From VGCC01 sp044375955 (GTDB lineage: Bacteria > Actinomycetota > Actinomycetes > S36-B12): a stretch of 64,000 nucleotides of DNA. Where the stretch lies: contig JBILLS010000002.1 in the NCBI GenBank assembly GCA_044375955.1, forward strand, positions 86,461 through 150,460, in the 5' to 3' direction. Below are positions 1 through 8,195 of the stretch, in pieces. The translations under genes were made by a program, and so were the position numbers. The stretch's first letter is position 1. Every line of letters starts with the position of its first letter. The notes under the pieces are model-generated. The model was given only the letters and a program-made list of their open reading frames with translations, had not been told where the DNA came from and made no database searches.

Positions 1-9
1 TGGCCTGCA

Positions 10-1110
10 TCAGTGGCCCTCGTCGCCGTTGCTCTGGATCACGACGATGCGGTCACCGCGCTCCAACATTCGGATGTCCTCCGTGCCGAAACGGTGCGCC
101 ACACCGTTGCGGATGACCGCGAGGACGAGTTGGCCGCGGGCGTCGAGATCAGCGGTCGTGAGGCCGAGCTCCTCCTTGGTGATCTCCCGTTCGACGACCT
201 CCAGACCCCGCGTGGAGTCGAGCAGGTCCTCCATGATCTGGCCCGCGGTATGCGAGATGACGGAGAGGCCCATGAGTCGACCCGCGGACTCCGCTGTGGG
301 GATGACGTTGTTCGCCCCGGACTGGCGCAGGATCTGGGCGTTCTGCGATTCGCGGACCGCCGCGACGATGGTGCAACTCGGCTTGGCCAGACGTCGCGCC
401 GTCAGGGTGACGAGCACGGATGTGTCGTCCTCATCGGTCGCGATGATCATGCGCCCGGCCTTCTCGACGGCGGCGTCCTGCAGGATCTCCTCGCTACGTG
501 CATCCCCGACGATCCCGACGAGTCCGTCGCGAGTGGCGAGTTCGACGGAGTCGCGATCCGGTGCGATCACGATGATGCTGGCCTTGGGGTAGCCGGCGTC
601 GATGAGGGCGCGTGCCGCGGAGCGACCCTTCACTCCGTAGCCCACCACGATGGTGTGGTCTTCCACGTGCTTCCTCCAATTGCGTGAGCGCCACTCCTGG
701 CGAGTGCGTTGGGTGAGGACTTCGATAGTGGTCCCGACCAGCACGATGAGGAACAGGAACCTCAGCGGCGTTATCACCAGGACGTTGACGGCGCGTGACG
801 ACGCGCAGACCGGGACGATGTCGCCGTAGCCCGTCGTGGACAGTGACACCGTGGCGTAATAGAGAGCATCGAGTGGGGTGAGGGTTCCGACCTCACCACG
901 ATCCGCGTAGCAGTCGCGTTCCAGATAGACGATTACCGCGGTGGCGAACAGGGCAAAGAGTGCAATGCCGACGCGGGTACCGATGTTGCGCACAGGGCCC
1001 CAGGCATGGCGCGCGAACATGAGGGTGCGCTTGCCATCGTCGGGGTTCGTGTCGAGGAAGCGTTCACTCCGCTCGCGCAGCGAGCGTCGTCGTTCAGTGG
1101 CCACGGGCAT
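10..1110 (-). CDS. Potassium channel protein with RCK (TrkA-N) domain
   Basis: This 366-residue protein should be a potassium-selective channel in the cytoplasmic membrane, gated by a cytoplasmic nucleotide-binding RCK domain. The first membrane helix is near residues 46-64, followed by a pore loop with the selectivity filter TTGYGD at residues 92-97 and a second helix near 108-130. A Rossmann-type RCK_N domain starts near residue 150 (VVGYGVKG) and a TrkA-C-like region ends the protein. The length fits the two-helix Kch/MthK class. The ATG at 1110 follows the MoeA-like gene after only 26 bases on the same strand, so read-through from that operon is possible. Confidence 0.93.
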   Translation of the reverse strand: MPVATERRRSLRERSERFLDTNPDDGKRTLMFARHAWGPVRNIGTRVGIALFALFATAVIVYLERDCYADRGEVGTLTPLDALYYATVSLSTTGYGDIVPVCASSRAVNVLVITPLRFLFLIVLVGTTIEVLTQRTRQEWRSRNWRKHVEDHTIVVGYGVKGRSAARALIDAGYPKASIIVIAPDRDSVELATRDGLVGIVGDARSEEILQDAAVEKAGRMIIATDEDDTSVLVTLTARRLAKPSCTIVAAVRESQNAQILRQSGANNVIPTAESAGRLMGLSVISHTAGQIMEDLLDSTRGLEVVEREITKEELGLTTADLDARGQLVLAVIRNGVAHRFGTEDIRMLERGDRIVVIQSNGDEGH

Positions 1111-1136
1111 CCCTCGGGTGACGAATCCCCAGCAAT

Positions 1137-2402
1137 CTAGTCCTGATCGATCCCGACCGTGGGCTCGGGCGGACGTGGCGTGGTGGGGATCACGGGGATG
1201 ACGTCACCCGGGGCACCGGCGCCCGGCGGGACCACCGCGATCGCATCCGCCGACGCCCACGCGGTCAGGGAGAAGGGGTCGCGCAGAACCGACGCGGTAG
1301 CCCCAGCGCGATCCCGATCGATACGCACGGGCACCAGCACCTCATCCGTCGGAGCATCACCCTCGGGAGCAGGTGTTGCCAGGACCGCAGTGCTGGTGGG
1401 CGGTGCATCGGCACCGGGGATCCCCCGCAGGGTGCCGATCAACGGCGGCGCGAGGGTGACCAGGCCCGCGAGGGCGTGCACGGGATCCCCGGAGAGTCCG
1501 AGGAGGAGCCTTCCGTCGGGCAATCGGACCAGCAGCGTCTCCGCCCCCGGGGTTGCGAGGACACCGTCGATCAGCCAGTGGGCGCCGATGTCTCGGAGCA
1601 CCTCGCGCAGCAGGTTCGCCGCCTCGGGGGTGGTGGATCCCGCAGTGATGATCAGGTCCGCCGTGGAGTCACCGATCTCCTCGATGAGGAATCGGGTGGA
1701 CTCCGGTGCCCGCACCGCGGGATTCCCTCGCGCACCCAGCCGCCCGACGAATGCAGGGATGGTCAGTGCCAACGCGTCGCGGGGGCGGCCGTACCGGGGA
1801 AGGCCGTGCTCGAGAAGGTGCGCACCGAGGATGAGCGTCCCCACCACGGGTGGAGGGGTGATGGGAAGCCGGTCGTAGCCCAGCGACGCTGCGAGGGCGA
1901 GGAGCGGCGGGGTGATGGGGGTACCGGCCTCGAGGACCTGCGCGCCCGCCGTGCTGCCCGCACCCCGACGCACGATCCCTTCACCGAGGCGGGGACGTGC
2001 GCGTTCGTCAGGAATATCGGTGAGCGGGTCACGGGCGACGATGACCGTGTCACCGACGTCATTGATGTTCGTCACGCACCGGGCGTGCGCGATCACGCTG
2101 TCACTGTGCGGGGGTGTCGGTTCCCCACGGATCACCGGGGTTGCGAAGTGCGAAGGGAGAGCGACGTTGGGAGCGAGGTCGATCACCCGCCATGGGCCCT
2201 CACCACACAGGGCGTAGCCATCCACCGCCGCGACGTCCTCAGCGGGATCGTCCTGCAAAGTGACGAGCGGTGCAGCGAGCAGATTCCCGTTGGCTTCGTC
2301 GAGACGCGCGGTCCTGGTGGGAAGGGGAGCTGCAGCCCTGACGGCGACCTGGCGTGCCTGGTGCCAGGTCAGCAGACCGTCGAGGCCGAGGCTTCCCTCC
2401 AC
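1137..2402 (-). CDS. Divergent MoeA-like (molybdopterin molybdotransferase family) protein
   Basis: The 421-residue protein has the MoeA layout. AVDGYAL stands for the family AMDGYAV motif, there is an MPT-binding-like middle domain, and LSGDPVHAL replaces the usual LPGNPVSA. MoeA inserts molybdenum into adenylylated molybdopterin, but key family motifs are altered: the TGDEL-like segment reads LGAHLL and the TTGGVSVGD-like segment reads TAGSTTPEA. It may therefore be a paralogue with changed function. I chose the GTG at 2402 because it begins 4 bases after the upstream reading frame ends; the frame is open further upstream only by overlapping that gene. It is the last gene of the PepSY/ApbE operon. 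No other molybdenum-cofactor gene is nearby. Confidence 0.7.
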   Translation of the reverse strand: MEGSLGLDGLLTWHQARQVAVRAAAPLPTRTARLDEANGNLLAAPLVTLQDDPAEDVAAVDGYALCGEGPWRVIDLAPNVALPSHFATPVIRGEPTPPHSDSVIAHARCVTNINDVGDTVIVARDPLTDIPDERARPRLGEGIVRRGAGSTAGAQVLEAGTPITPPLLALAASLGYDRLPITPPPVVGTLILGAHLLEHGLPRYGRPRDALALTIPAFVGRLGARGNPAVRAPESTRFLIEEIGDSTADLIITAGSTTPEAANLLREVLRDIGAHWLIDGVLATPGAETLLVRLPDGRLLLGLSGDPVHALAGLVTLAPPLIGTLRGIPGADAPPTSTAVLATPAPEGDAPTDEVLVPVRIDRDRAGATASVLRDPFSLTAWASADAIAVVPPGAGAPGDVIPVIPTTPRPPEPTVGIDQD

Positions 2403-2406
2403 TCGA

Positions 2407-2991
2407 TCATGCTGACACGAGCTCCTTGGTCGGTGCGGGTGCCGCGCTGCGTCGACGTTGGGGTGGCACGAATCCACGTGCGATCAGCAGGAAGACGATC
2501 ACCGCGGATGCTGCGATCAGCATTGCGATCGACCACTCCGAAAGCGCATCGGTCCCGGCCAGGACGTAGTGCGCGGTTGCGAAGGGCCACGCCGCGTAGG
2601 CGATGAGGTGACTGCGCTTGAAAAGCATGGCACCCCTCTTACCGAGTTTCTGGCGCAGCCGACCGATGGCGCTCACCGGGATCATCAACCAGAGTGCGAT
2701 GGTGCCGAGCGCGACCGCGAGCGGTTCCCACGGAGCGATACCGGGAATGAGCATCTGCGGGATGGTGAACCGGATCTCGGGGTCGATCAGGAGCAAGCCC
2801 ATATGCACTGCCAGGAAACCGAGCGCGAGGGCCCCGAGCCAACGGTGCATGTTCAGCAGCCGGGCAGGACTCGCGTCAGGCAGCAAGCGCGTGCGCAGCA
2901 GCAGGCCCCAGACGATCACGGCGGTCAGCAGTCCCCACGCTGTGATGCCAGAAGCGCGGATGCCGAACCAGGTCCAGGCGATGTCATTCAT
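2407..2991 (-). CDS. Ferric reductase-like transmembrane (cytochrome b type) protein
   Basis: The 194-residue protein has about five or six hydrophobic segments and four membrane histidines, in MHRW, AVHM, RSHL and AHYV. This fits the ferric-reductase-like transmembrane family, which includes the haem protein MsrQ/YedZ. It lacks the cytosolic FAD/NAD domain of full ferric reductases, so it probably passes electrons across the membrane to an exported partner. The start ATG at 2991 overlaps the end of apbE by 8 bases, so the two are translationally coupled. The pairing with ApbE and PepSY suggests an extracytoplasmic electron-transfer unit, but the terminal acceptor is unknown. Confidence 0.82.
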   Translation of the reverse strand: MNDIAWTWFGIRASGITAWGLLTAVIVWGLLLRTRLLPDASPARLLNMHRWLGALALGFLAVHMGLLLIDPEIRFTIPQMLIPGIAPWEPLAVALGTIALWLMIPVSAIGRLRQKLGKRGAMLFKRSHLIAYAAWPFATAHYVLAGTDALSEWSIAMLIAASAVIVFLLIARGFVPPQRRRSAAPAPTKELVSA

Positions 2992-3898
2992 GTGCGGACT
3001 CCGATAGGTGAAGGGTCTGTGTGGACGACATGGGGTGCAGTGCAATACCGGTGACGTTGTGCCGGGCAAACACATGCTCGGGATCGCGATCCAGTAGAGC
3101 GGCGGTTGCGATGACCTCGGCGTCGGCGCCCGTGGGAGCCACGACGGTGACCTGGACCGCACCGGTATCGGCGATCGCCCCGGTCACCGGGTCGATCACG
3201 TGGTGACGGGTGCCGGCCCACCTTCGGCGCAGCACCGAGGACGTCGCTATCCCGGCGTGTTCGTCGGTGATCTCGAAGGTGTGCACCACGGTGTCGGGTG
3301 TGCGCTCGTCGGTCACGGCGATGCGCCAGGTGTCGGTCCCGGGGCGGCCACGCACCACGATGTCCCCACCGAGATCGACCAGGATGCCCGTGGCGCCGGT
3401 AGCGTGGATCTCACGGGCGACGATGTCTGCGGCCAGGCCCTTACCGATCGCACCCGGATCGAGCTCGATCCCCGAGGGAAGTTCCACCGTGCAGCCATCG
3501 ATCACCACGCCCCCCATTCCCGGTGCGGGCTGCGGGAACACCTGGGCGCTGTAGTCGCGGGATATGACGTCGGAGAAGGTGACGTCGTACCCCCAGGTGC
3601 GCATCGCGGTGCCGACTGTCGGATCGAAAGCACCCGTGGTGATTTCCCACGCGCGCTTCATCGCCACCACGAGGGTGGACAGATCCTCAGACACCTCGAG
3701 CGGACCCTGGCCCGCACGTGCGTTGAGCAGTGAGAGTTCGCTCGTAGCGCGGAAACGCGACCAGCACTGCTCCAGGATCTCCACCCGCGTGCGTGCCAAC
3801 TGCGCGAGCTTCTCTGCCTGTGCAGGTGCCCACACTTCGATCGCGCAGTCGGTACCCATCGCGCGGAAATCGATCCGTGCCGTGGTGGCGGTATCCAT
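2984..3898 (-). CDS. apbE: FAD:protein FMN transferase (ApbE)
   Basis: ApbE moves FMN from FAD onto a threonine or serine of a target protein. The 304-residue sequence carries family signatures: FRAMGTDCAIEV at the start, DPGAIGKGLAADIV and DLGGDIVV in the middle, and a C-terminal RHHVIDPVTG segment. There is no obvious signal peptide or lipobox, unlike the exported proteobacterial ApbE. It lies 1 base after the small anchored protein gene and overlaps the haem-membrane-protein gene. I could not find a D-x-x-S/T-G-A-S/T flavinylation motif in the neighbouring proteins, so its target may be encoded elsewhere. Confidence 0.93.
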   Translation of the reverse strand: MDTATTARIDFRAMGTDCAIEVWAPAQAEKLAQLARTRVEILEQCWSRFRATSELSLLNARAGQGPLEVSEDLSTLVVAMKRAWEITTGAFDPTVGTAMRTWGYDVTFSDVISRDYSAQVFPQPAPGMGGVVIDGCTVELPSGIELDPGAIGKGLAADIVAREIHATGATGILVDLGGDIVVRGRPGTDTWRIAVTDERTPDTVVHTFEITDEHAGIATSSVLRRRWAGTRHHVIDPVTGAIADTGAVQVTVVAPTGADAEVIATAALLDRDPEHVFARHNVTGIALHPMSSTQTLHLSESAHE

Positions 3899-3899
3899 C

Positions 3900-4304
3900 T
3901 CAGCTACTCCGAGTCTTTGCCTGGGGAGCGGCCTGCAGTTGCGGTGCCGCCTGTGGTCGGGGAACGAGGTTCTTGCGCTTCTTTACCTGCTGGATGGCTA
4001 CCTTCTGATCGCGTCCGGTGGATCCAGCGGCCGCCTGAAGTTGGTGCGCAGCCTCGGTCAATTGGACGTGGTAGTTCTCGAGTTGCGCGCTCTGCGCATC
4101 GAGGGCGTTGGCGTACGCGTCCAGGTCGGCCCTGGTGAGTCCGGAACTCGAAGTCACCTCGTCAGCCGGCGGCGTCGCTGTCGCGGAAGCGTCCGTGATG
4201 GTCCGCACACCGACGAGTCCCACCAATCCCAGACAGGTGGCACCGGCGAGGCCGATCGACCATGCCTTATCCGCAGCTCCTCCACGGGTCTTGGGCTTAG
4301 TCAT
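3900..4304 (-). CDS. Small membrane-anchored protein of the PepSY/ApbE operon, function unknown
   Basis: I do not recognise this protein of about 134 residues. It has one hydrophobic segment near residues 16-35 (a signal anchor), then a probably external helical stretch rich in Ala, Gln and Leu that could form a short coiled coil. The C-terminal tail is basic and Pro/Gln-rich, beginning QVKKRKNLVPRPQ. The chosen ATG at 4304 overlaps the stop of the PepSY gene; a second ATG lies two codons upstream at 4310. The tight packing with apbE suggests it is a structural part of the same envelope complex. Its basic tail contrasts with the acidic tail of the gene before it. Confidence 0.7.
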   Translation of the reverse strand: MTKPKTRGGAADKAWSIGLAGATCLGLVGLVGVRTITDASATATPPADEVTSSSGLTRADLDAYANALDAQSAQLENYHVQLTEAAHQLQAAAGSTGRDQKVAIQQVKKRKNLVPRPQAAPQLQAAPQAKTRSS

Positions 4305-4833
4305 CGTCATCGTCTCCTTCGTGCTCTTCCTCGTGCTCGTCCGACTCGTCGTCGTATTCGTCGTCTGCGTATGCGGGTGCTGCGGGTGCTTCCTTGTTCA
4401 CGCGCCAGTCATAGATGACCCCTGATCCGCTCTCCACCATTCCGGTGATGATCGAGCCATCTGCCCGCTGCACCCGGACCGCGTAGGCCTCATAGCCGGA
4501 GTGCGTGGTCTTGGCCGTCTTGAGCACGGTGCCACCTGTCGCGGCCGCGACCAGATCGGCGGCCTGAGCCCGAGTGATCCCGGGCGTCACCACCATCGTG
4601 GACTCGTCGGCAGTGGGGACGACGATCGTGGGCAGTGCATCCGCATCCGGCATCACAAGCGCGGTTGGCTGGATCAGCTGCGTGCTCGCCGCAGGTGCGA
4701 CGACCGTCAGGGTCGTATCGTCCGCCTCGGTCCAACTGGTTGCGGCATTCACCACCGCGACACCGGCGATTGTGCCCGTGATGAGCACGCCGGCTGATGC
4801 TGCGGCCACCGCTATGGCGTTACGTCGTTCCAT
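4297..4833 (-). CDS. Exported PepSY-domain protein with polyacidic C-terminal tail
   Basis: The 178-residue protein begins MERRNAIAV with a hydrophobic export segment. A PepSY-like domain follows roughly at residues 85-150, with the typical ITRAQAADLV helix and the strands GYEAYAVRVQRADGS and GVIYDW. It ends in a low-complexity tail of Asp, Glu and a few His that finishes in five Asp. PepSY domains often sit in cell-surface redox or peptidase-regulating proteins. The tail could bind metal ions or a basic partner; that is inference. The ATG at 4833 has GGAG five bases upstream. This is the first gene of the leftward operon and diverges from a two-component system. Confidence 0.75.
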   Translation of the reverse strand: MERRNAIAVAAASAGVLITGTIAGVAVVNAATSWTEADDTTLTVVAPAASTQLIQPTALVMPDADALPTIVVPTADESTMVVTPGITRAQAADLVAAATGGTVLKTAKTTHSGYEAYAVRVQRADGSIITGMVESGSGVIYDWRVNKEAPAAPAYADDEYDDESDEHEEEHEGDDDDD

Positions 4834-4881
4834 GGTCTCCCTCTCGTTGTTCACCAAGGTAGATCGGCGCTTCTCGAGCGA

Positions 4882-4919
4882 GGACAAGGCGAGGTAAAGG
4901 CACGGTAAGGAGATGGGGA
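4882..4919. promoter_or_regulatory. Candidate response-regulator binding box: GGTAA-like repeats every 11 bp
   Basis: GACAA at 4882, GGTAA at 4893, GGTAA at 4904 and a weaker GGGGA at 4915 are spaced exactly 11 bases apart. OmpR/PhoB-family regulators typically bind tandem half-sites at 10-11 bp spacing. The site lies in the 137-base divergent promoter region between the PepSY operon and the response-regulator gene. It is therefore a plausible operator for autoregulation and operon control. Confidence 0.5.
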
Positions 4920-4970
4920 TCGCACTCCTGCGTGGGTTGTGGCCTCCACGGAGCATGACACCATTGGCGC

Positions 4971-5624
4971 GTGAAGGCGCTGGTGGTCGAGGATGATCCC
5001 GCCGTTGCCGAGCCCCTCATCCAGGGTCTGCGGCGTAATGGCATCGAGGTCGACCACGTGGTGTACGCAAGTCAGGTTCTCGCTGCGAGCGCGGGGGCCG
5101 ATGTCGTCATCCTGGATCTCGGCCTACCCGATGGCGAGGGTCTCGATGTGTTGCGCGAGCTTCGCAAACATGCGGATATTCCAGTCATCATCGCCACCGC
5201 TCGCGGTGATGAGACGGACCGCATCATCGGGCTGGAACTCGGTGCCGATGACTACGTGGTCAAGCCGTTCAGTGTGCGGGAGCTGGCCGCCAGGATTCGC
5301 GCCGTCGCGCGCCGTCGTCGAGTAGATCCACCGACCGACACGGGTCGCCTGGTGATCGACCGTTCACAAAGGCGCGTGACGCTCGACGGGAAGGAAATCG
5401 ACCTGACCGCAAAGGAGTTCGACCTCCTCGCCGTGCTTGCGGAGGAACCGGGACGTGCCGTACCCCGGCAGGAATTGTTCTCGCGGGTCTGGGATCCGGT
5501 CTGGATCGGCACCGGTAAGACACTCGATGTGCATGTTGCTTCACTGCGCAAGAAACTCGGGGACGCGTCCTTGGTCGAGACGGTGCGGGGAGTGGGTTAT
5601 CGGCTCTCCGTGGGAGATGCATGA
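4971..5624 (+). CDS. OmpR/PhoB-family response regulator
   Basis: The 217-residue protein has an N-terminal receiver domain with the acidic pair at residues 8-9, the phospho-acceptor Asp49 in VVILDLGLP and the conserved Lys in DDYVVKPFS. A C-terminal winged helix-turn-helix DNA-binding domain ends in VETVRGVGYRL. It starts with GTG at 4971. Its last codons overlap the histidine kinase gene by 4 bases (ATGA), so the pair is co-translated. The position divergent from the PepSY/ApbE operon suggests that operon is its target. Confidence 0.95.
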   Translation: MKALVVEDDPAVAEPLIQGLRRNGIEVDHVVYASQVLAASAGADVVILDLGLPDGEGLDVLRELRKHADIPVIIATARGDETDRIIGLELGADDYVVKPFSVRELAARIRAVARRRRVDPPTDTGRLVIDRSQRRVTLDGKEIDLTAKEFDLLAVLAEEPGRAVPRQELFSRVWDPVWIGTGKTLDVHVASLRKKLGDASLVETVRGVGYRLSVGDA

Positions 5625-6985
5625 CCCGACGACTCGTCATCGCCATGACCATCCTCGTGGCCGTGACCGCGATCGCACTCGCCATCCCCATGGCGCTGGT
5701 GGTGTCCAACGACCAGCGCGCAGCTTTTGTCTCGGAACTCGAGGTAGACACCATCGCCACCGCCTCATTGATGTCATCCCAGCCGAGCGTGGATTGGCAG
5801 GCCACCGCCGAGATGGAAGCTGCGCGCATCGAAGGGCGCGTCATCGTCGTGGATGCCGATCGCAACCTTGTAGCCGATAGCAGTGACAGTGGTCTCGATC
5901 GCACTTTCGATCGGCCGGAGATCGATGCTGCACTCTCGGGCGACCTCGCATCGGATGTCCGCTTTTCCCAGACCCTGGCGTCGGAGTTGCGCTACGTGGC
6001 GGCCCCGATCGTGCAGAACTTCCAGGTGGTCGGTGCTGTCCGTCTCTCCCTCTCCGAGAGCGAAGTTGATCGACAGATTCGGACCACACAGGCATGGCTT
6101 GCGGCGTTCGTGGTGGGCGTAGTCATCGCTGCTGGTCTCGTCGCGTGGTTGTTGTCCCGCTCCATCGCTGCGCCGTTGACCAGACTCGCGGTGGTCGCGG
6201 GGAATCTGCCCAACGACTTGGATCTGCGCGCAAGCGAGACGGATGGACCGAAGGAAGTGCGCGATGTAGCCGCGTCACTCAACTCCACCGCCGCGAAACT
6301 TGCCGGAATCATTGATCGGACCGAGCGGGTTGCCGCGGATGCATCGCATCACCTGCGCACACCACTCACCGGACTACGCCTGCGCCTCGAGGCTATCGCC
6401 GATACCGCCTCCGACCAGGGCGTACACGATGAGGCGGAGCTTGCGATCGGTGAAGTGGACAGACTCACCAGGCGTATCGATCAGGTCCTCGCCTTAGCGC
6501 GGACCGACGCGGGTGATAGTCGACGCTTCCCGGTCGACCTTGCCGAGATTGCTCAACATCGCTCTGAGGCTGCCGCGCCCATTGCCGAAGAGTCCGGGAT
6601 ACGCATCGATGTCGAGTCGGCAGGTGAGTGCAGCATCTCCGCGCCGGCGGGAATACCGGCTCGCATCGTCGATGAATTGCTGGGAAATGCGCTGTCCTAT
6701 GCGCGATCGCGCATCGCGATTTCCGTGTCGCGCGAGGGCACGGCGGTGGTGATGCAGGTCGCTGATGACGGTCCGGGAATCCCCGATACGGAAACGGAAC
6801 GAGTGTTCGCCAGATTCCATCGTGCCCCGGGAGCGATACCCGGAGGCTCGGGCCTGGGCCTCGCACTGGTGCGCGAGACGGTCGAAGCGCTAGGGGGGAG
6901 TGCCTCCGCCGGGCGGTCGGATATGGGCGGTGCGTTGGTGACCGTCCGGTTGCCGGCGTTCGACTCACCTATCCTCGACGGGTGA
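5621..6985 (+). CDS. Membrane sensor histidine kinase
   Basis: The 454-residue kinase has a first membrane helix near residues 5-28, an extracytoplasmic sensor of about 125 residues, a second helix near 158-178 and a HAMP linker. The dimerisation box is SHHLRTPL with the phospho-accepting His243. The catalytic domain shows an N box (DELLGNALSYA), G1 (DDGPGIPD) and G2 (GSGLGLALV). The external sensor has no family I recognise. The gene overlaps the response regulator upstream and the oxidase gene downstream by 4 bases each, giving a three-gene coupled unit. Confidence 0.95.
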   Translation: MTRRLVIAMTILVAVTAIALAIPMALVVSNDQRAAFVSELEVDTIATASLMSSQPSVDWQATAEMEAARIEGRVIVVDADRNLVADSSDSGLDRTFDRPEIDAALSGDLASDVRFSQTLASELRYVAAPIVQNFQVVGAVRLSLSESEVDRQIRTTQAWLAAFVVGVVIAAGLVAWLLSRSIAAPLTRLAVVAGNLPNDLDLRASETDGPKEVRDVAASLNSTAAKLAGIIDRTERVAADASHHLRTPLTGLRLRLEAIADTASDQGVHDEAELAIGEVDRLTRRIDQVLALARTDAGDSRRFPVDLAEIAQHRSEAAAPIAEESGIRIDVESAGECSISAPAGIPARIVDELLGNALSYARSRIAISVSREGTAVVMQVADDGPGIPDTETERVFARFHRAPGAIPGGSGLGLALVRETVEALGGSASAGRSDMGGALVTVRLPAFDSPILDG

Positions 6986-8178
6986 CTCCGACCGTCGATC
7001 TCGCCGTGATCGGTGGCGGTGTTGTGGGAATGGCCCTCGCGGATGCCTGGTTGGCACGCAATCCCGGGGATCGGGTCGTGGTCTACGACAAGGAGAAGCA
7101 CTTCGCAGCCCATGCCTCCGGGCGCAATAGCGGGGTGTTGCACGCCGGCTTCTACTACGCCCCCGATTCCCTGAAGGCACGGCTGACCCGTGACGGGAAT
7201 CGCATGCTGCGTGAGTTCTGCCTCGAGCGGGGTGTTCCCCTACGCGAGACCGGCAAGGTGGTGGTGACCACGTCCGAAGACCAACTACCGGCCCTCGACA
7301 CCCTGTTCGAGCGTGGCCGTGCCAACGGAGTGACCCTGGAGATGACCGACGAGGCCGGGATCCGTGAACTCGAGCCCATGGCGCGGACGGTGGGACGGGG
7401 CCTGTGGTCGCCGAACACGGCCGTGTCCTCACCTGCAGGCGTGGTCGTTGCGCTGGCCCAGCGGGTGCAGGAGCGTGGTGGGCGCGTGGTCCTCGACTCC
7501 GCAGTCACCGGAGCTGCCCCCGGGTGGGTGATGTCGGCGACGGAAGGGCGGGTGAGCGCCGGGCACGTGATCAATGCGGCGGGGCTCCACGCGGACACCG
7601 TGGCGCACTGGTTCGGCTTTGGTCGCGACTACCGGATGCTGCCCTTCAAAGGCCTGTACTGGTACGGCTCCTGGGAGCCGGGTCGATTGCAGAGGCATGT
7701 GTATCCCGTGCCGGATGCGCGCAATCCCTTCCTCGGTGTGCACCTGACCGTGACCGTGGACGGACGCGCGAAGATCGGACCGACCGCCATCCCGGCGTTG
7801 TGGCGTGAGGACTACGGCGGCGTGAAGGGAATGCGTGGCCGCGAAGTCTGGGATGTACTGCGCACCTACCCCAGGTTCCTGCGCAGCCCGCACCACGACG
7901 TGCCCGGACTGGTGCGCACCGAGATGCCGAAGTACTCACGTAAGCATCTCGTCTCCCAGGCAGCCGCCCTCGTACCGAGTGTGCGTCCCGAGGACTTCAC
8001 GATCAAGGGGCATCCGGGTGTGCGGGCGCAACTGCTGCACGTGCCCACGGGAAAACTCGAGATGGACTTCGTGGTGGAGGGCGATGAGCGCTCCACACAC
8101 ATGCTCAATGCGGTCTCACCCGCGTGGACGAGCTCGCTTGCGGTTGCCGACTACGTGGTCGCTCGCATCGTGCGCTGA
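6982..8178 (+). CDS. lhgO: L-2-hydroxyglutarate oxidase
   Basis: This 398-residue FAD enzyme should oxidise L-2-hydroxyglutarate to 2-oxoglutarate, passing electrons to quinone or oxygen. It has an N-terminal dinucleotide fold (VIGGGVVGMALA) and the family signature RNSGVLHAGFYY at residues 48-59. A DAO-type C-terminal half contains LVRTEMPKYSR. The GTG start overlaps the kinase stop (GTGA), so it is translationally coupled to the two-component system. That is an unusual partnership for a metabolite-repair enzyme. The stop codon lies inside a hairpin shared with the converging NlpC/P60 gene. Confidence 0.92.
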   Translation: MTPTVDLAVIGGGVVGMALADAWLARNPGDRVVVYDKEKHFAAHASGRNSGVLHAGFYYAPDSLKARLTRDGNRMLREFCLERGVPLRETGKVVVTTSEDQLPALDTLFERGRANGVTLEMTDEAGIRELEPMARTVGRGLWSPNTAVSSPAGVVVALAQRVQERGGRVVLDSAVTGAAPGWVMSATEGRVSAGHVINAAGLHADTVAHWFGFGRDYRMLPFKGLYWYGSWEPGRLQRHVYPVPDARNPFLGVHLTVTVDGRAKIGPTAIPALWREDYGGVKGMRGREVWDVLRTYPRFLRSPHHDVPGLVRTEMPKYSRKHLVSQAAALVPSVRPEDFTIKGHPGVRAQLLHVPTGKLEMDFVVEGDERSTHMLNAVSPAWTSSLAVADYVVARIVR

Positions 8179-8195
8179 TCGACCGCGACCGATCA
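8176..8195. terminator. Hairpin between converging lhgO and NlpC/P60 genes
   Basis: TGATCG at 8176-8181 pairs with CGATCA at 8190-8195 around an 8-base loop. Each arm contains the TGA stop codon of one of the converging genes. It could act as a two-way terminator, but the stem is only 6 bp and no T-tract follows. Confidence 0.45.

Noticed and set aside
3900..4833. FMN-binding (flavinylated) target protein of ApbE
   Set aside because: Neither exported protein shows the D-x-x-S/T-G-A-S/T motif.
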